Shown: positions 43,989 through 54,128, numbered from the stretch's first letter. The stretch: 64,000 nt of DNA from Phycisphaerales bacterium (GCA_020352215.1 CP070675.1:3421670-3485669); one strand, 5' to 3'. Made by a program: numbers and translations. The notes: generated by a model from the sequence alone, not told the origin.

Positions 43989-45407
43989 ATGTCAGACGAC
44001 GACAGACTATACAACAAAGAATCATCTCCCGCCGAGCGGGACAGACAAGCGGGCAGTGGTCTTGATGCTGCCGGCAGGTCTTTGTCTGAGGCGCTTCGGA
44101 TCAGCTTTATTATCTTGAAAGTGATAATGCTTGCGCTGGTCGTTGCCTTTCTGGCGTCCGGGTTTAGGATTGTTGACCCCGATGAACGAGCGCTCGAATT
44201 GCGATTCGGTAAGATTCGGGGTGTGACGGAGGGCCGGGTGCTCGAGCCTGGTCCGCACTGGGTATTCCCGTATCCGATAGGTGAAATGGTGAAGATTCCG
44301 GTTGAGAAGAAGGTGAATCTGGCCATCAACTCGTTCTGGTATCACGAAACAAAGGAGGACGTGATAGGGGAGGGCCCGAAAAGACCAAGGCGAGTGCCGG
44401 AGAAACTCAACCCGATAAGTGAGGGCTACTGCCTCACGCGCAGTGAAGGGCGAGGCGTCGTGCCATCGGAAGACGACGGAAGCAGAAGGGGATTTCTTGA
44501 AACGGAGTGGCAGATAAAATATAGTCCGGGTGGTTTCGAGGTTGAGCTCACGAACCTGCGACTTGGCCTTGGACGCTGGAGGGCCTTGGGGGACGCCGAG
44601 GGCAGTGACTACAACATAGTGCATTCGAAGTGGCAGCTCATCTACAAAATTGATGACCCCGAGATGTTCTTCAAGAACGTATACGTCAAGGATATCAAGC
44701 CCGGGGAGGTATACTTCGATGCGATGACCGAGAGCGTCACGCCGCTGTTGACGAGCCTCTTCGAGGATGCGGTCGTGACGGCAATGGTCAACTACACGAT
44801 TGACGAGATTCTGTTTGAGAAGCTGGCGCAGGCATCCGAGGATGTCAGGAGACTGCTGCAACAGAGGCTGGATGATATAGAATGCGGCATAAAGGTTGTG
44901 CAGGTCCAGCTAACCAGGACAGCGTGGCCTTTGCAGGTGAACGAGGCTTTCGAGGCCTTCGTCAGTGCAAGCCAGCAGAGTCAGACTGCGGTAAGCAACG
45001 CGCGAATCTACGCCAAAAACACATTGAATGAGGCAGCAGGCTCTGAAGCCGAACGCCTTTTCGCTGCCCTGCACGACCCAACTGTCAGCGATGAAGACAG
45101 GAATATGCTGTGGGATCAGGTGGACGGTGCCGCTCGCCAGAAGATAGCCGAAGCACATACGTACGAGACTCAGGTCGTTGAAGACGCCAGGGCCAACTGG
45201 GAGTACCTAAGGCGTTTGCTGCCGGAATATCGAAAACGCCCCGAGCTTGTCGTCCACAATCTCTACCAGGATACCGTCGAGGAGGTGCTTGCCAATGCAG
45301 AGAGGTTCATCATGCGAGAAGGCGCAGAATGGAGGATCCTGTTGAGCAGAGACCCGAATATCAAGCCGAAACCCGAAGAGGGTACAGAGACGGCCGAGGC
45401 AGAATAA
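43989..45407 (+). CDS. SPFH protein, third (HflK-like)
   Basis: 472 residues. A short basic/acidic head, one anchor (IILKVIMLALVVAFLASGF), then RIVDPDERALELRFGKIRG and GPHWVFPYPIGEMVKIPVEK, an SPFH/HflK-type core. Insertions at ~115-170 (EGPKRPRRVPEKLNPISEGY) distinguish it. Ends in a Glu-rich tail. Spacing of 43 bases from the HflC-like gene suggests one operon and a three-subunit membrane assembly, while E. coli uses two. Confidence 0.83.
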   Translation: MSDDDRLYNKESSPAERDRQAGSGLDAAGRSLSEALRISFIILKVIMLALVVAFLASGFRIVDPDERALELRFGKIRGVTEGRVLEPGPHWVFPYPIGEMVKIPVEKKVNLAINSFWYHETKEDVIGEGPKRPRRVPEKLNPISEGYCLTRSEGRGVVPSEDDGSRRGFLETEWQIKYSPGGFEVELTNLRLGLGRWRALGDAEGSDYNIVHSKWQLIYKIDDPEMFFKNVYVKDIKPGEVYFDAMTESVTPLLTSLFEDAVVTAMVNYTIDEILFEKLAQASEDVRRLLQQRLDDIECGIKVVQVQLTRTAWPLQVNEAFEAFVSASQQSQTAVSNARIYAKNTLNEAAGSEAERLFAALHDPTVSDEDRNMLWDQVDGAARQKIAEAHTYETQVVEDARANWEYLRRLLPEYRKRPELVVHNLYQDTVEEVLANAERFIMREGAEWRILLSRDPNIKPKPEEGTETAEAE

Positions 45408-45472
45408 CCGCCGGACACCGGCAGGACGGCTGCCGGAGATTGAGCCCAGCTTGGTGGGCGGATGTTGAGATT

Positions 45473-47392
45473 ATGGTTCACGAACACTTACATTTGAAGC
45501 ACGACATTGCTGATGAACACACTCATAGCAAGCAGATTCGCGTCAGTATTGCACTGCTGGGAACATTCGCCGGCGTCGTGCTGCTGATCAACAGCCGCAT
45601 CGCGAGGTACGTATATGGCGAGGGCAGTTTCAACGCTGATCTCTTTGCGCTGGCGGCCGCGGTGCTGCTGGGAGCCCCGGTTGTAGTACATGCTGTCAAG
45701 GGCCTGCTGCGGGGCGAGTCGCATATGGATGAGTTGGCGGCCCTGGCAATAGTGGCTGCCTTTGCAACTCACGATTACGTTACTGCCGGACTGATCGGTT
45801 GCCTTATGCTGCTGAGCCAGTTGGTTGAAACGCGAACCGCTCTTGGGGCACGGGCCTCTATCGAGTCGCTCATAAAGCTGACACCGACCAAAGCCAATCT
45901 GATCCGCAGCGGTGGCAGTGAGCAAGAGGTGGAAGTCAAGGATCTCAGACCCGGTGACCACATCCGCGTTCGGCCCGGTGACAACATACCGGCCGATGGC
46001 GAGGTCAGCGACGGTCTCAGTTCGGTCAACGAAGCCACGATAACCGGTGAGTCCTTGCCCGTTGACAAGGTGCCGGGCATGCAAGTCTTTGCCGGGACAA
46101 ACAACCTGACGGGCGCGCTCGATGTGAGGGTCACCAAGGCAGGCTCGGACACGACTTTGGGTAAGGTCCAGTCGCTGATCATACAGGCTGAGCAGACTAA
46201 GATACCCATAATGCGAATCATTGACCGCTACATAAAGTGGTATGTCCCCACGATACTGATGATCGCGGCCATTGTCTTGTTCTTCACGAGGAATGTGAAT
46301 CAGGCGATCGCGATACTTGTGATTTCCTGTCCGTGCGCGTTGATTTTGGCAACGCCTGCGGCCATGGTGGCTGCGATCTCGGCGGCGGCTCGCCTTGGCG
46401 TCTTGGTCAAGAACGTTGCAGACCTGGAGATTGCAGGCAAAATGACGGCGATGGTATTTGACAAGACGGGCACGGTTACGACGGGGCGACTGTACGTCAC
46501 CAAACTGACGCCGGCCGAAGGTGTTGAGGCCGCAGAGTTACTGGCCGAAGCCGCTGCCGCAGAGCAAATGAGCAAACACCCCGCTGCGAGAGCCCTTCAA
46601 GAGGTGGCAAAGGAGGCAAACCTGTCGCTGCCCTCGAGCGAGCAGTTCCATGAAACTCCGGGCAAGGGTGTGACCGCCGTTGTTGGCTCGACCAAGATCT
46701 TCGTCGGCCGGGATAGCTTCCTGAAGGAAAACGGCATAGATATCGGCAACGTGGCCGATCCGAGCCTGCATGAGGAGCAGGGCTTCAGCACGCTCTATGT
46801 GGCAAAGGATTCCAAATGCATCGGGTGGATAGGGCTGCAGGATAAGACCAGGCCGGAAGCTCAGAAGGCAATTAAAGAGCTGGCCGACATCGGCATAAAG
46901 AGGGTGACGATGCTGACCGGCGATCGCAACGAGGTAGCAAATCGCGTCGCCGCTGAATTAGGCTGTACGGACTTCAAGGCGCATTGTCTGCCTCAGGACA
47001 AACTGGCGATTGTCGAGCAGATTAGAGAAGACGGCCACACCGTGGTCGTTGTCGGTGACGGCATAAACGATGCGCCGGCGTTGGCGGCAGGAGACCTTGG
47101 AGTTGCAATGGGTGCCGCCGGCAGTGACGTGGCTATCAATTCCGCCTCGATAGCCTTGATGAGCGATGACCTGCGCAGGATACCGTTCCTGGTGCGGATA
47201 TCGCGGGCCACGAGGAGGGTAATCAACCAGAACTATGCATTTGGCGTTACGTTCATCGTGTTGGGAATCTCATTGTCGAAGTTCCTGCACCCCGCATTAG
47301 CGGCAGCACTGCACCTTGCGGGCTCATTGGTTGTCCTGTTTAACAGTTTCAGACTCGTGCGCTACGGCGAGGAACTGCATCACGAGGCATAG
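45473..47392 (+). CDS. Heavy-metal P1B-type ATPase without HMA domain
   Basis: 639 residues from ATG 45473; the frame extends 144 bases into the previous gene but the His-rich start fits here. The N-terminus is HEHLHLKHDIADEHTHSK, a likely metal-binding stretch that stands in for the usual CxxC HMA domain. TGE (NEATITGES), CPC (SCPCALILATP, ~286), DKTGT (~330), the HP motif (SKHPAARA) and GDGIND are present. The last membrane segment reads GSLVVLFNSFRLVR. CPC with this ending is most like Zn/Cd/Pb pumps, but substrate is uncertain. 65 bases after the SPFH genes. Confidence 0.9.
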   Translation: MVHEHLHLKHDIADEHTHSKQIRVSIALLGTFAGVVLLINSRIARYVYGEGSFNADLFALAAAVLLGAPVVVHAVKGLLRGESHMDELAALAIVAAFATHDYVTAGLIGCLMLLSQLVETRTALGARASIESLIKLTPTKANLIRSGGSEQEVEVKDLRPGDHIRVRPGDNIPADGEVSDGLSSVNEATITGESLPVDKVPGMQVFAGTNNLTGALDVRVTKAGSDTTLGKVQSLIIQAEQTKIPIMRIIDRYIKWYVPTILMIAAIVLFFTRNVNQAIAILVISCPCALILATPAAMVAAISAAARLGVLVKNVADLEIAGKMTAMVFDKTGTVTTGRLYVTKLTPAEGVEAAELLAEAAAAEQMSKHPAARALQEVAKEANLSLPSSEQFHETPGKGVTAVVGSTKIFVGRDSFLKENGIDIGNVADPSLHEEQGFSTLYVAKDSKCIGWIGLQDKTRPEAQKAIKELADIGIKRVTMLTGDRNEVANRVAAELGCTDFKAHCLPQDKLAIVEQIREDGHTVVVVGDGINDAPALAAGDLGVAMGAAGSDVAINSASIALMSDDLRRIPFLVRISRATRRVINQNYAFGVTFIVLGISLSKFLHPALAAALHLAGSLVVLFNSFRLVRYGEELHHEA

Positions 47393-47469
47393 AAGCGCAA
47401 ATATCAGCTGCACCCGGGTAGTTTCGGGTCTCGGTTATCCGATCTGATGTCTCATATTGTGAATGGCCT

Positions 47470-48708
47470 ATGGAATACGCAGTTGAGACGATTTCTCTGA
47501 CGAAGGTGTTCTCCGACTGGTGGGGCAGGGACAAGGTCTACGCCGTCGAAGACTTGAATCTTCAAGTTCGGTATAATGAGGTCTTTGGGCTTCTTGGTCC
47601 GAACGGCTCCGGAAAGACGACGACCCTGAAGATGCTGCTGGGTTTGCTCTATCCGACCAAGGGCAAAACCGTTGTGCTCGGCGGAGATGGAGCGGATCCC
47701 AAGATCAATGCCAGGATAGGTTTTTTGCCTGAGGAGTCTTATCTCTACCGGTACTTGAATGCCCGGGAGACGCTGGATTTCTATGGCAGGTTGTTCGGCC
47801 TGGACCGGCAGGTGCGCAAGATGCGTATCGAAGCCCTGCTCGATATGGTGGGGCTAACCGCCGTGGCCAACCGAGCTGTCGGGACGTATTCGAAGGGTAT
47901 GGCGCGGAGGATCGGCCTGGCGCAGGCGCTGATAAACGATCCGGACCTGCTGATACTGGATGAACCGACCACGGGCCTTGATCCGATCGGGACAAGGCAA
48001 ATCAAAGACCTGATTAAGAAGCTTGCCGAGCGCGGGAAGACAATCCTGCTGTGCAGCCACCTGCTTGCCGACGTCGAGGATGTGTGTGATAGAATAGCAA
48101 TTCTTTACGGAGGCAAAACCCAGGCGGAAGGCGAGGTTAAGGAGCTGCTGCAGCAGACGAGCAAGAGGCAGATTGTCACCGATGCAATAAGCGACGGCGC
48201 GGTAGAGAAGATAAAGCAGATAGTGCAAGCCGAACACGCCGACTGCGAGGTGACCTCGCCGATGGATAAGCTCGAAACATTCTTCGTTAAGACGGTGGCC
48301 GAGGCCCAGCGCCAGGCAACGCCGACAAGTGGAGCATTCAGCACGACACAAATCGGCGAGTTCCTCGCTGCAGATAAGGCACAGGATAGTATTCTGGATA
48401 AACTTGTCTCGGCGCCGGCGGGCCATGAGAGTCTGTCGGAGACCCCAAAGACCGAAAAGGTCGCTCCGGTGGAAACATCCGAACCCAAGCCGGACGAGCA
48501 GTTGCTTGGCAGACTGAGAACTGCGGAACCAGCTACCCCGGAAAAGCAAGTCGATACGAGCGAGGTCGAGTCGCTGCCCGATGCGGCCGCTGGGCAAGAG
48601 AAGATCAAAAAGAGAGTGTTGGACCAGCTCACCGGCAAGCCCACATCCGGAGACAAAGACAGAGAGTCGAGCGACCAAGGCAAAGCGGGAGACCCCGGCG
48701 ATGCGTAG
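47470..48708 (+). CDS. ABC transporter ATP-binding protein with long C-terminal extension
   Basis: 412 residues. Walker A GPNGSGKTT (~44-52), a TYSKGMARR signature in place of LSGGQ, Walker B LLILDEPTTGLDP and an SHLLADVE switch region. ATPase domain ends near 240; a further ~170 residues follow, rich in Glu, Pro, Lys and Thr (SEPKPDEQLLGRL...), with no recognised domain. Its end overlaps the permease start by 8 bases. Substrate unknown. Confidence 0.92.
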   Translation: MEYAVETISLTKVFSDWWGRDKVYAVEDLNLQVRYNEVFGLLGPNGSGKTTTLKMLLGLLYPTKGKTVVLGGDGADPKINARIGFLPEESYLYRYLNARETLDFYGRLFGLDRQVRKMRIEALLDMVGLTAVANRAVGTYSKGMARRIGLAQALINDPDLLILDEPTTGLDPIGTRQIKDLIKKLAERGKTILLCSHLLADVEDVCDRIAILYGGKTQAEGEVKELLQQTSKRQIVTDAISDGAVEKIKQIVQAEHADCEVTSPMDKLETFFVKTVAEAQRQATPTSGAFSTTQIGEFLAADKAQDSILDKLVSAPAGHESLSETPKTEKVAPVETSEPKPDEQLLGRLRTAEPATPEKQVDTSEVESLPDAAAGQEKIKKRVLDQLTGKPTSGDKDRESSDQGKAGDPGDA

Positions 48709-50077
48709 TATCTGGGCTGTTGCAGTAAATACTATAAGGCAAGCCCTGCGGATGAAAATCGCTGCTATCTTCGTAGTCCTGCTGCTGGTCTTGCTTCCTG
48801 TACTGGGCTTTACCACGACCGGCGACGGTACGTTGAAGGGCAGGCTGCAGACGTTTGTCAGCTACGGATTGTCGCTGACTAGTATCCTGCTCTGCCTGCT
48901 GACGCTGGTTGCTTCGGTGTATACGATAACGAGTGACATCGAGCAGAGACAAATATTCACGGTCATCACCAAGCCCATCCGTCGTTTCGAGCTTCTGTTC
49001 GGCAAACTGCTTGGCGTGGTATTGCTCGACGCAGGGTTGCTTGTTCTGTTTTGTGCTATCATATATGGCATAACCGCGTACATGCCGAGTTTCTACGCGG
49101 CGACCGAAGCTGAGCGTACTGAAGCTGCAAACGAGTTCTACACGGCCCGTGCGAATCTGGTCTTGCCCGATCTGGACGTGAGCAAAGAGGCCGCCGAGGA
49201 CTACGGCAAGCTCAAAGCCACCGGCCAATTGGCTCAGTTCTATCCGGGCTTTAGCGAAAAGGAGATACTCGACCAGCTCACCAAACGAAGAAGACTCGAA
49301 AAGCGAGCTGCTCCTGCAGGTCATGAGCTGCTATGGGAATTTGAGAACGTCAGGCCCTTGGATCCGGGGGAGAGACTGTTCATACGATTCAAATACGATG
49401 TCTCGGTGAATCCGCCGGATTCATATGTCTACAGCCGGTGGCTGGTGGGGGACTATCGACAAATCAAGTATGGCACGCCGATTGTGACGCCCATATATGA
49501 GCCGCCCATGCGCAAGGATCCGATTCGCACGTTTCGCGAGATAGAGGTGCCCGCAGATGCCGTGGCTGAAGACGGGTACCTGGCCGTCGCGTTCCTAAAC
49601 GTCACTTTGAATAACATGGTGGTGATCTTTCCGCTGGAGGACGGTCTTGAGGTGCTTTATAAGGCCGACACGTTTACCGCCAATTTCATCAGAGCGGCCC
49701 TGTTGATATTGCTGCGGCTTATCTTCCTTGCCTGCCTGGGTATACTGGCTGCGAGCTTCCTGTCCTTTCCGGTGGCGATGATGTTCTGCCTCGCGATCTT
49801 CGTTACGGCGAATTTCAGCGGCTTTGTTCTTGAGTCGTTTAGCTATATGAGTGATAGTGTTTACACGGTTTATTCGTACACGCTCAAGTGGGTGATTTGG
49901 CTGTTGCCGCAATTCGACAAATTCAACCCCGCGAAATTTCTCGTTCCCGGCCGCTTGCTGAGCTGGTCATTGGTGGCCAGGGTGGCAGGGCTTGTCGTTT
50001 GTGTCAGGGGATTCTTGATGCTGCTCCTCGGCTTGCTGATCTTCAGCTTCAGAGAGATTGCGAGAATCGTAGTATAG
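48701..50077 (+). CDS. ABC-2 type transporter permease
   Basis: 458 residues from ATG 48701 (GGGAG upstream, inside the ATPase gene). Membrane segments at the N-terminus (KIAAIFVVLLLVLLPVLGF, LTSILLCLLTLVASVYTI, VVLLDAGLLVLFCAIIYGI) and C-terminus (ALLILLRLIFLACLGILAASFL, VAGLVVCVRGFLMLLLGLL). A large hydrophilic, probably periplasmic region (~110-320) lies between. Homologous in its SDIEQRQIFTVITKP motif to the permease at 39810. Forms the transporter with the preceding ATPase. Confidence 0.88.
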   Translation: MRSIWAVAVNTIRQALRMKIAAIFVVLLLVLLPVLGFTTTGDGTLKGRLQTFVSYGLSLTSILLCLLTLVASVYTITSDIEQRQIFTVITKPIRRFELLFGKLLGVVLLDAGLLVLFCAIIYGITAYMPSFYAATEAERTEAANEFYTARANLVLPDLDVSKEAAEDYGKLKATGQLAQFYPGFSEKEILDQLTKRRRLEKRAAPAGHELLWEFENVRPLDPGERLFIRFKYDVSVNPPDSYVYSRWLVGDYRQIKYGTPIVTPIYEPPMRKDPIRTFREIEVPADAVAEDGYLAVAFLNVTLNNMVVIFPLEDGLEVLYKADTFTANFIRAALLILLRLIFLACLGILAASFLSFPVAMMFCLAIFVTANFSGFVLESFSYMSDSVYTVYSYTLKWVIWLLPQFDKFNPAKFLVPGRLLSWSLVARVAGLVVCVRGFLMLLLGLLIFSFREIARIVV

Positions 50078-50099
50078 ATTGCTCGCAAGTGTGCTTGTT

Positions 50100-51872
50100 A
50101 TGCATTTTCGCGACACATTAATTTGGCTTGTTTGTTCAGTAGTTGGGGTCGGCTTGCTTGCTGTGGCGGGCACGCAACTGGATTACATCAACTCCCAGCG
50201 TCAGGAAATGGAGCTTATAAGCAATGAGCCGCTCGAAAATGCACCGCCTTCGCTGGCGTTTGCAACCGTTGCGATGGGGGCGTTTCGCGGTCTGGTAGTA
50301 GATATCCTGTGGATGCGGGCCGACAAGCTGAAGGAAGAGGGCCAGTTCTTTGACGCACGGCAGCTTGCCGAATGGATAACGAAGCTGCAACCTCGCTTTG
50401 GTGCAGTCTGGGTGTTCCACGCCTGGAATATGTCTTACAACATATCGGTGGCGATACCGGCGAGCCAGCCTGACCAGCGGTGGCGCTGGGTCAAGAACGG
50501 CTACGAGCTGCTGCGGGATAAGGGGATCCCGCTGAATCCCAAGGTAATCCAGCTCTATCACGAGCTTGCCCGAATATTCCAGCACAAGATTGGGGCTGTA
50601 TCGGATGATGCGCACAAGTATTACAAGCTGCAGTTGGCTATGGCGATGGAGCCGTTGCTTGGCTCCGCCGACAATGAGTATTTTGAAGCCCTGGTCAAGG
50701 CCCCCATCGAATGGGCGCAGATTGCAGGTGATCCCAACGTGACACCGCTGATTGCGGCGCTGAGATCCGCGGACGAGTCATTCGCCGCCGACGATGAATT
50801 TGTGAACACCTATCTATCTCTGAGGCAGAATCCCAAGAGATTCAAACCGGCGGCCTTTGAGACGATTGATGATTTCAGAGGGACGCCGGCGCTGCAGAAG
50901 TTTGATCTTTTTGCTAAGGCCTACCGCCTGCGCAATACCTGGAAGCTTGACCCGGCGCTGATGCAGGAGATCAACAAGATATACGGACCCGTTGATTTTA
51001 CCGATCCGAACAAACACTTCCCTATGGACTGGCGGCATCCGGACGCGCACGCCATCTATTGGGCCGTCAAGGCACTGAGGGAAGCGGCGAAGAAACCCGG
51101 CCGTGAGATCGATATGCACGAGACAAACACCGACCGTATTGTTGGCCACAGTCTCCAGAATCTGTTCAGAAATGGCACGATACTCATTTACGACGCTCCG
51201 ATTGAGGTGCCCACAAAGGACGGTTCCGGAACTCAGCGGATCGTGCAAAAGAATGTGTTTTTGCGACCCGACTTGCGGTTCTTCGAGCCGTACAACCGGA
51301 CGCAGTTGGCCATTATCGAGAAGCACAAGGACGACGAGGGTCGTCGCGGATCGCTCCAGAACGGCCATCGCAACATGCTCATTAACGCCCTGCTCAGCTT
51401 CTACCAAGCCGGTCACAGACGCCGGGCCGCCCAGATCTATCAGCAGTTGCGCCAGCTCTATCCGCTGGAGGAGTTCAAGGTCTCGCTTGTTGAGTTTGCC
51501 AGGAACCGCCTCTTTGAGGAGCTTGAGACCATCGGAATAAATGACGCAAAGGAGCAGATAGTGATGCTTCTCAGGGAGGGCTACTACCTATACGGGATTC
51601 GATCCGACAACGAGGCGGCTGGCAGGGAGGCATTTGCCGAACAGATTCACGATTACTACCGCAATAAGTACAGTGACGCCAACAGGATTGACCTGCCGGA
51701 GATGAGGTGGTTGAGGTATGTTGCGCTGATGGATTTTCTCAATGATCAGCGGTATCCGCCGCATTTGCGAAACAGTCTACTTGCTCGCATAAGAATCGAA
51801 AGACCGGAACTTTACAAGCAGTTGGAGCAGCAGGAACAGCAACTGAGGAGCCAATCAGAACGGACAGGGTGA
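50100..51872 (+). CDS. Conserved membrane-anchored helical protein of unknown function
   Basis: About 590 residues from ATG 50100 (a TTG at 50079 is an alternative). One N-terminal membrane segment (LIWLVCSVVGVGLLAVAG), then a helical body with the conserved-looking block AFRGLVVDILWMRADKLKEEGQFFDA and LQPRFGAVWVFHAW. TPR-like helices are likely near 420-480 (AGHRRRAAQIYQQLRQLY). No known family was recognised. It starts 23 bases after the ABC permease stop, so it is probably an accessory to that transporter (inference from position). Confidence 0.8.
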   Translation: MHFRDTLIWLVCSVVGVGLLAVAGTQLDYINSQRQEMELISNEPLENAPPSLAFATVAMGAFRGLVVDILWMRADKLKEEGQFFDARQLAEWITKLQPRFGAVWVFHAWNMSYNISVAIPASQPDQRWRWVKNGYELLRDKGIPLNPKVIQLYHELARIFQHKIGAVSDDAHKYYKLQLAMAMEPLLGSADNEYFEALVKAPIEWAQIAGDPNVTPLIAALRSADESFAADDEFVNTYLSLRQNPKRFKPAAFETIDDFRGTPALQKFDLFAKAYRLRNTWKLDPALMQEINKIYGPVDFTDPNKHFPMDWRHPDAHAIYWAVKALREAAKKPGREIDMHETNTDRIVGHSLQNLFRNGTILIYDAPIEVPTKDGSGTQRIVQKNVFLRPDLRFFEPYNRTQLAIIEKHKDDEGRRGSLQNGHRNMLINALLSFYQAGHRRRAAQIYQQLRQLYPLEEFKVSLVEFARNRLFEELETIGINDAKEQIVMLLREGYYLYGIRSDNEAAGREAFAEQIHDYYRNKYSDANRIDLPEMRWLRYVALMDFLNDQRYPPHLRNSLLARIRIERPELYKQLEQQEQQLRSQSERTG

Positions 51873-51894
51873 AAACGGCTCGCTGATTTTGGTA

Positions 51895-54033
51895 ATGGAC
51901 GACACATCGTGGGCACAACTGACCTCTTCGCAGAAAAAAGCCGTTTGTCACAAGGAGGGGCCACTGCTCGTTATTGCGGGCCCCGGCAGTGGTAAGACTC
52001 GCGTCATAACGCATCGCATCGCAGCCCTTATCAATTCAGGCATTCGGCCATACAATATCTGCGCAATAACCTTCACGAACAAGGCCGCTGAAGAGATGCG
52101 GCACAGAGCGGTCGCACTCGGCGCCTCAGGCGGCGCGCATATCAGTACGTTTCACTCCTTGTGTGTCAGAATTCTTCGCGCCTATGCGGACGAAGCGGGG
52201 ATAAACCGCAACTTCAGCATCTACGACGAGGCCGACCAGAGGAGGTGCATCAAGCAGGCCGTCAAGGATTGCGAGCTCGATGCGACCAACTTTTCGCCTG
52301 CTCGGATGCTCGATGCGATCTCCACTCTCAAGAACAAGCTTATAGACGTTGATGCTTTCGGATCGCAGGCCGACGACTTCTTTTCTCAGCGATTGGCTCA
52401 GGTGTATGCTCGGTATGAGACTATCCTTGCCGAGCGGAACGGCCTGGATTTTGACGATCTGCTGAAAAGGACGGCCTTCTTGCTTGAGGGGCGTTCCGAA
52501 GTCCGCCGCCAACTCGGAGATCGTTTCAAATTCCTCCTCATCGACGAGTATCAGGACACCAACCATGCCCAGTACAGGATCGCCAAGGCTCTCGCTTCCG
52601 CGCACGGCAACATCTGTGCTACCGGTGACCCGGACCAGTCGATTTACCGCTGGCGCGGGGCAGATATTCGCAACATACTCGCGTTTGAAAGTGACTGGCC
52701 CGATGCGACGGTTGTCAGGCTCGAAGAGAATTTTCGCAGCAGCGCCGATATCCTCGAAGCGGCGGACCGGCTGATCGCCTTCAACAAGAATCGCAAGCAA
52801 AAGAGACTCGTGCCCACCAGGCCTCATGCTAAGGCAGTCCTCGTGACAAGCTTTGAGGACGAGGCCGACGAGGCCGAGGCGGTAGCCCGGCAGATAGAGG
52901 AGCTTGTAGACTGTGGTACATCATTGAACGAAGTGGCCGTGTTCTATCGCGTCAACGCGATGAGCCGGGTGATCGAAGAGGCCCTGATCGCCGGCAACAT
53001 ACCGTACCAGATTGTTCGCGGCGTCGAGTTCTACAGCAGGAAGGAAATACGCGACCTTCTTGCTTATCTGAAAGTACTCGTCAACCCAAGTGATGAAATC
53101 GCATTGCTGCGGATTATCAACACACCGGCGCGCGGGATAGGCAAAGTGACAATTGAAAGGGTCCGCAACTACGCCGTTCGGCGCGGCATTACGTTCTTCG
53201 AAGCCCTGAAGCACGCAGGCGACATAGATGTCCTCTCCAAGGCCGCTAAGAGCAAACTGGCTGCCTTCGTTGCAATGCTTGAGCGGTTCAAGACGGCAAG
53301 TACAGGTGATGTGGCGCCGTTGGCGGAGCGGGTATTTTCCGAATCCGGCCTGGAGGGATCTCTTCGGGGAGCAGGCGCTGAGGGACTGGACGCACTGGAA
53401 AACGTCGACGAGCTGATAACTGCAGTCGCACAGTATGACCGGCAGGCAGAAGAGCCTTCCCTGACCGATTTTCTTCAGCAGATATCATTGTTCAGCGATG
53501 CCGATGCGTATGACGCCTCGGGCAACCGTGTTGCTCTGATGACGCTTCACGCCGCGAAAGGGCTTGAGTTCGAGAATGTATTCGTTGTTGGGCTCGAAGA
53601 TGGTTTGCTCCCGCATGAAAGAGGCATCGACGACGAGGACGAGCTGGAGGAAGAACGGAGGCTTTTCTTCGTTGGTATAACGCGAGCCAAGACTAATCTG
53701 CAAGTGAGCTACTCCCGGTACCGGACGATACGCGGCCAAATGTTGCGTAGTGTGCCGTCACAGTTCTTGTTCGAGCTTGGCTGTGGCTTCGACGAACGCT
53801 CCGAAGAAGAAGACACATCTGAGAAATCCGAATTTGACCACCACAGCATGACCGCCCCGGAGTTCGCGGTTGGTGAATTGGTCCGGCACAAGGCCTTTGG
53901 CTTGGGCAGAGTCGAGAAATACGTCAATATGGGCGGAAGCAGCGTTGTGGTCGTCAATTTTAGTTCTGGCCAGAGGAAATCACTGATGGTAAGATACGCC
54001 GGGTTGTCAAAGATGTCGGATCTTGGGCGATAG
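51895..54033 (+). CDS. pcrA: UvrD/PcrA-type DNA helicase
   Basis: 712 residues, SF1A helicase. Walker A GPGSGKTRVI (~29), AITFTNKAAEEMRHR (motif Ia), LIDEYQDTNHAQY (motif II), GDPDQSIYRWRGAD (motif III), LEENFRS, MTLHAAKGLEFENVF (motif V) and VGITRAKT (motif VI). The C-terminus (FAVGELVRHKAFGLGRVEK) is the Tudor-like PcrA/UvrD tail that contacts RNA polymerase. Acts in repair and at stalled forks. PcrA and UvrD cannot be told apart by sequence alone. ATG 51895 chosen over an upstream TTG. Confidence 0.9.
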   Translation: MDDTSWAQLTSSQKKAVCHKEGPLLVIAGPGSGKTRVITHRIAALINSGIRPYNICAITFTNKAAEEMRHRAVALGASGGAHISTFHSLCVRILRAYADEAGINRNFSIYDEADQRRCIKQAVKDCELDATNFSPARMLDAISTLKNKLIDVDAFGSQADDFFSQRLAQVYARYETILAERNGLDFDDLLKRTAFLLEGRSEVRRQLGDRFKFLLIDEYQDTNHAQYRIAKALASAHGNICATGDPDQSIYRWRGADIRNILAFESDWPDATVVRLEENFRSSADILEAADRLIAFNKNRKQKRLVPTRPHAKAVLVTSFEDEADEAEAVARQIEELVDCGTSLNEVAVFYRVNAMSRVIEEALIAGNIPYQIVRGVEFYSRKEIRDLLAYLKVLVNPSDEIALLRIINTPARGIGKVTIERVRNYAVRRGITFFEALKHAGDIDVLSKAAKSKLAAFVAMLERFKTASTGDVAPLAERVFSESGLEGSLRGAGAEGLDALENVDELITAVAQYDRQAEEPSLTDFLQQISLFSDADAYDASGNRVALMTLHAAKGLEFENVFVVGLEDGLLPHERGIDDEDELEEERRLFFVGITRAKTNLQVSYSRYRTIRGQMLRSVPSQFLFELGCGFDERSEEEDTSEKSEFDHHSMTAPEFAVGELVRHKAFGLGRVEKYVNMGGSSVVVVNFSSGQRKSLMVRYAGLSKMSDLGR

Positions 54034-54044
54034 CCATGTGCGGT

Positions 54045-54072
54045 GGCTAATCCGGCTGGCAGTTAGCCTTTT
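54045..54072 (+). terminator. Probable terminator after the helicase gene
   Basis: GGCTAA (54045-54050) and TTAGCC (54063-54068) form a six-base stem with a 12-base loop, followed by TTTT. Lies just after the helicase stop and before the next transcript unit. Confidence 0.45.
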
Positions 54073-54128
54073 GTGAAATCGTTACAACCGGCCAGAAGAC
54101 TTTGGGGGACTACGAAAGGGAGATTGCG

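Noticed and set aside
42977-44329. 450-codon minus-strand open frame opposite SPFH genes
   Set aside because: Antisense shadow of two well-supported SPFH genes.
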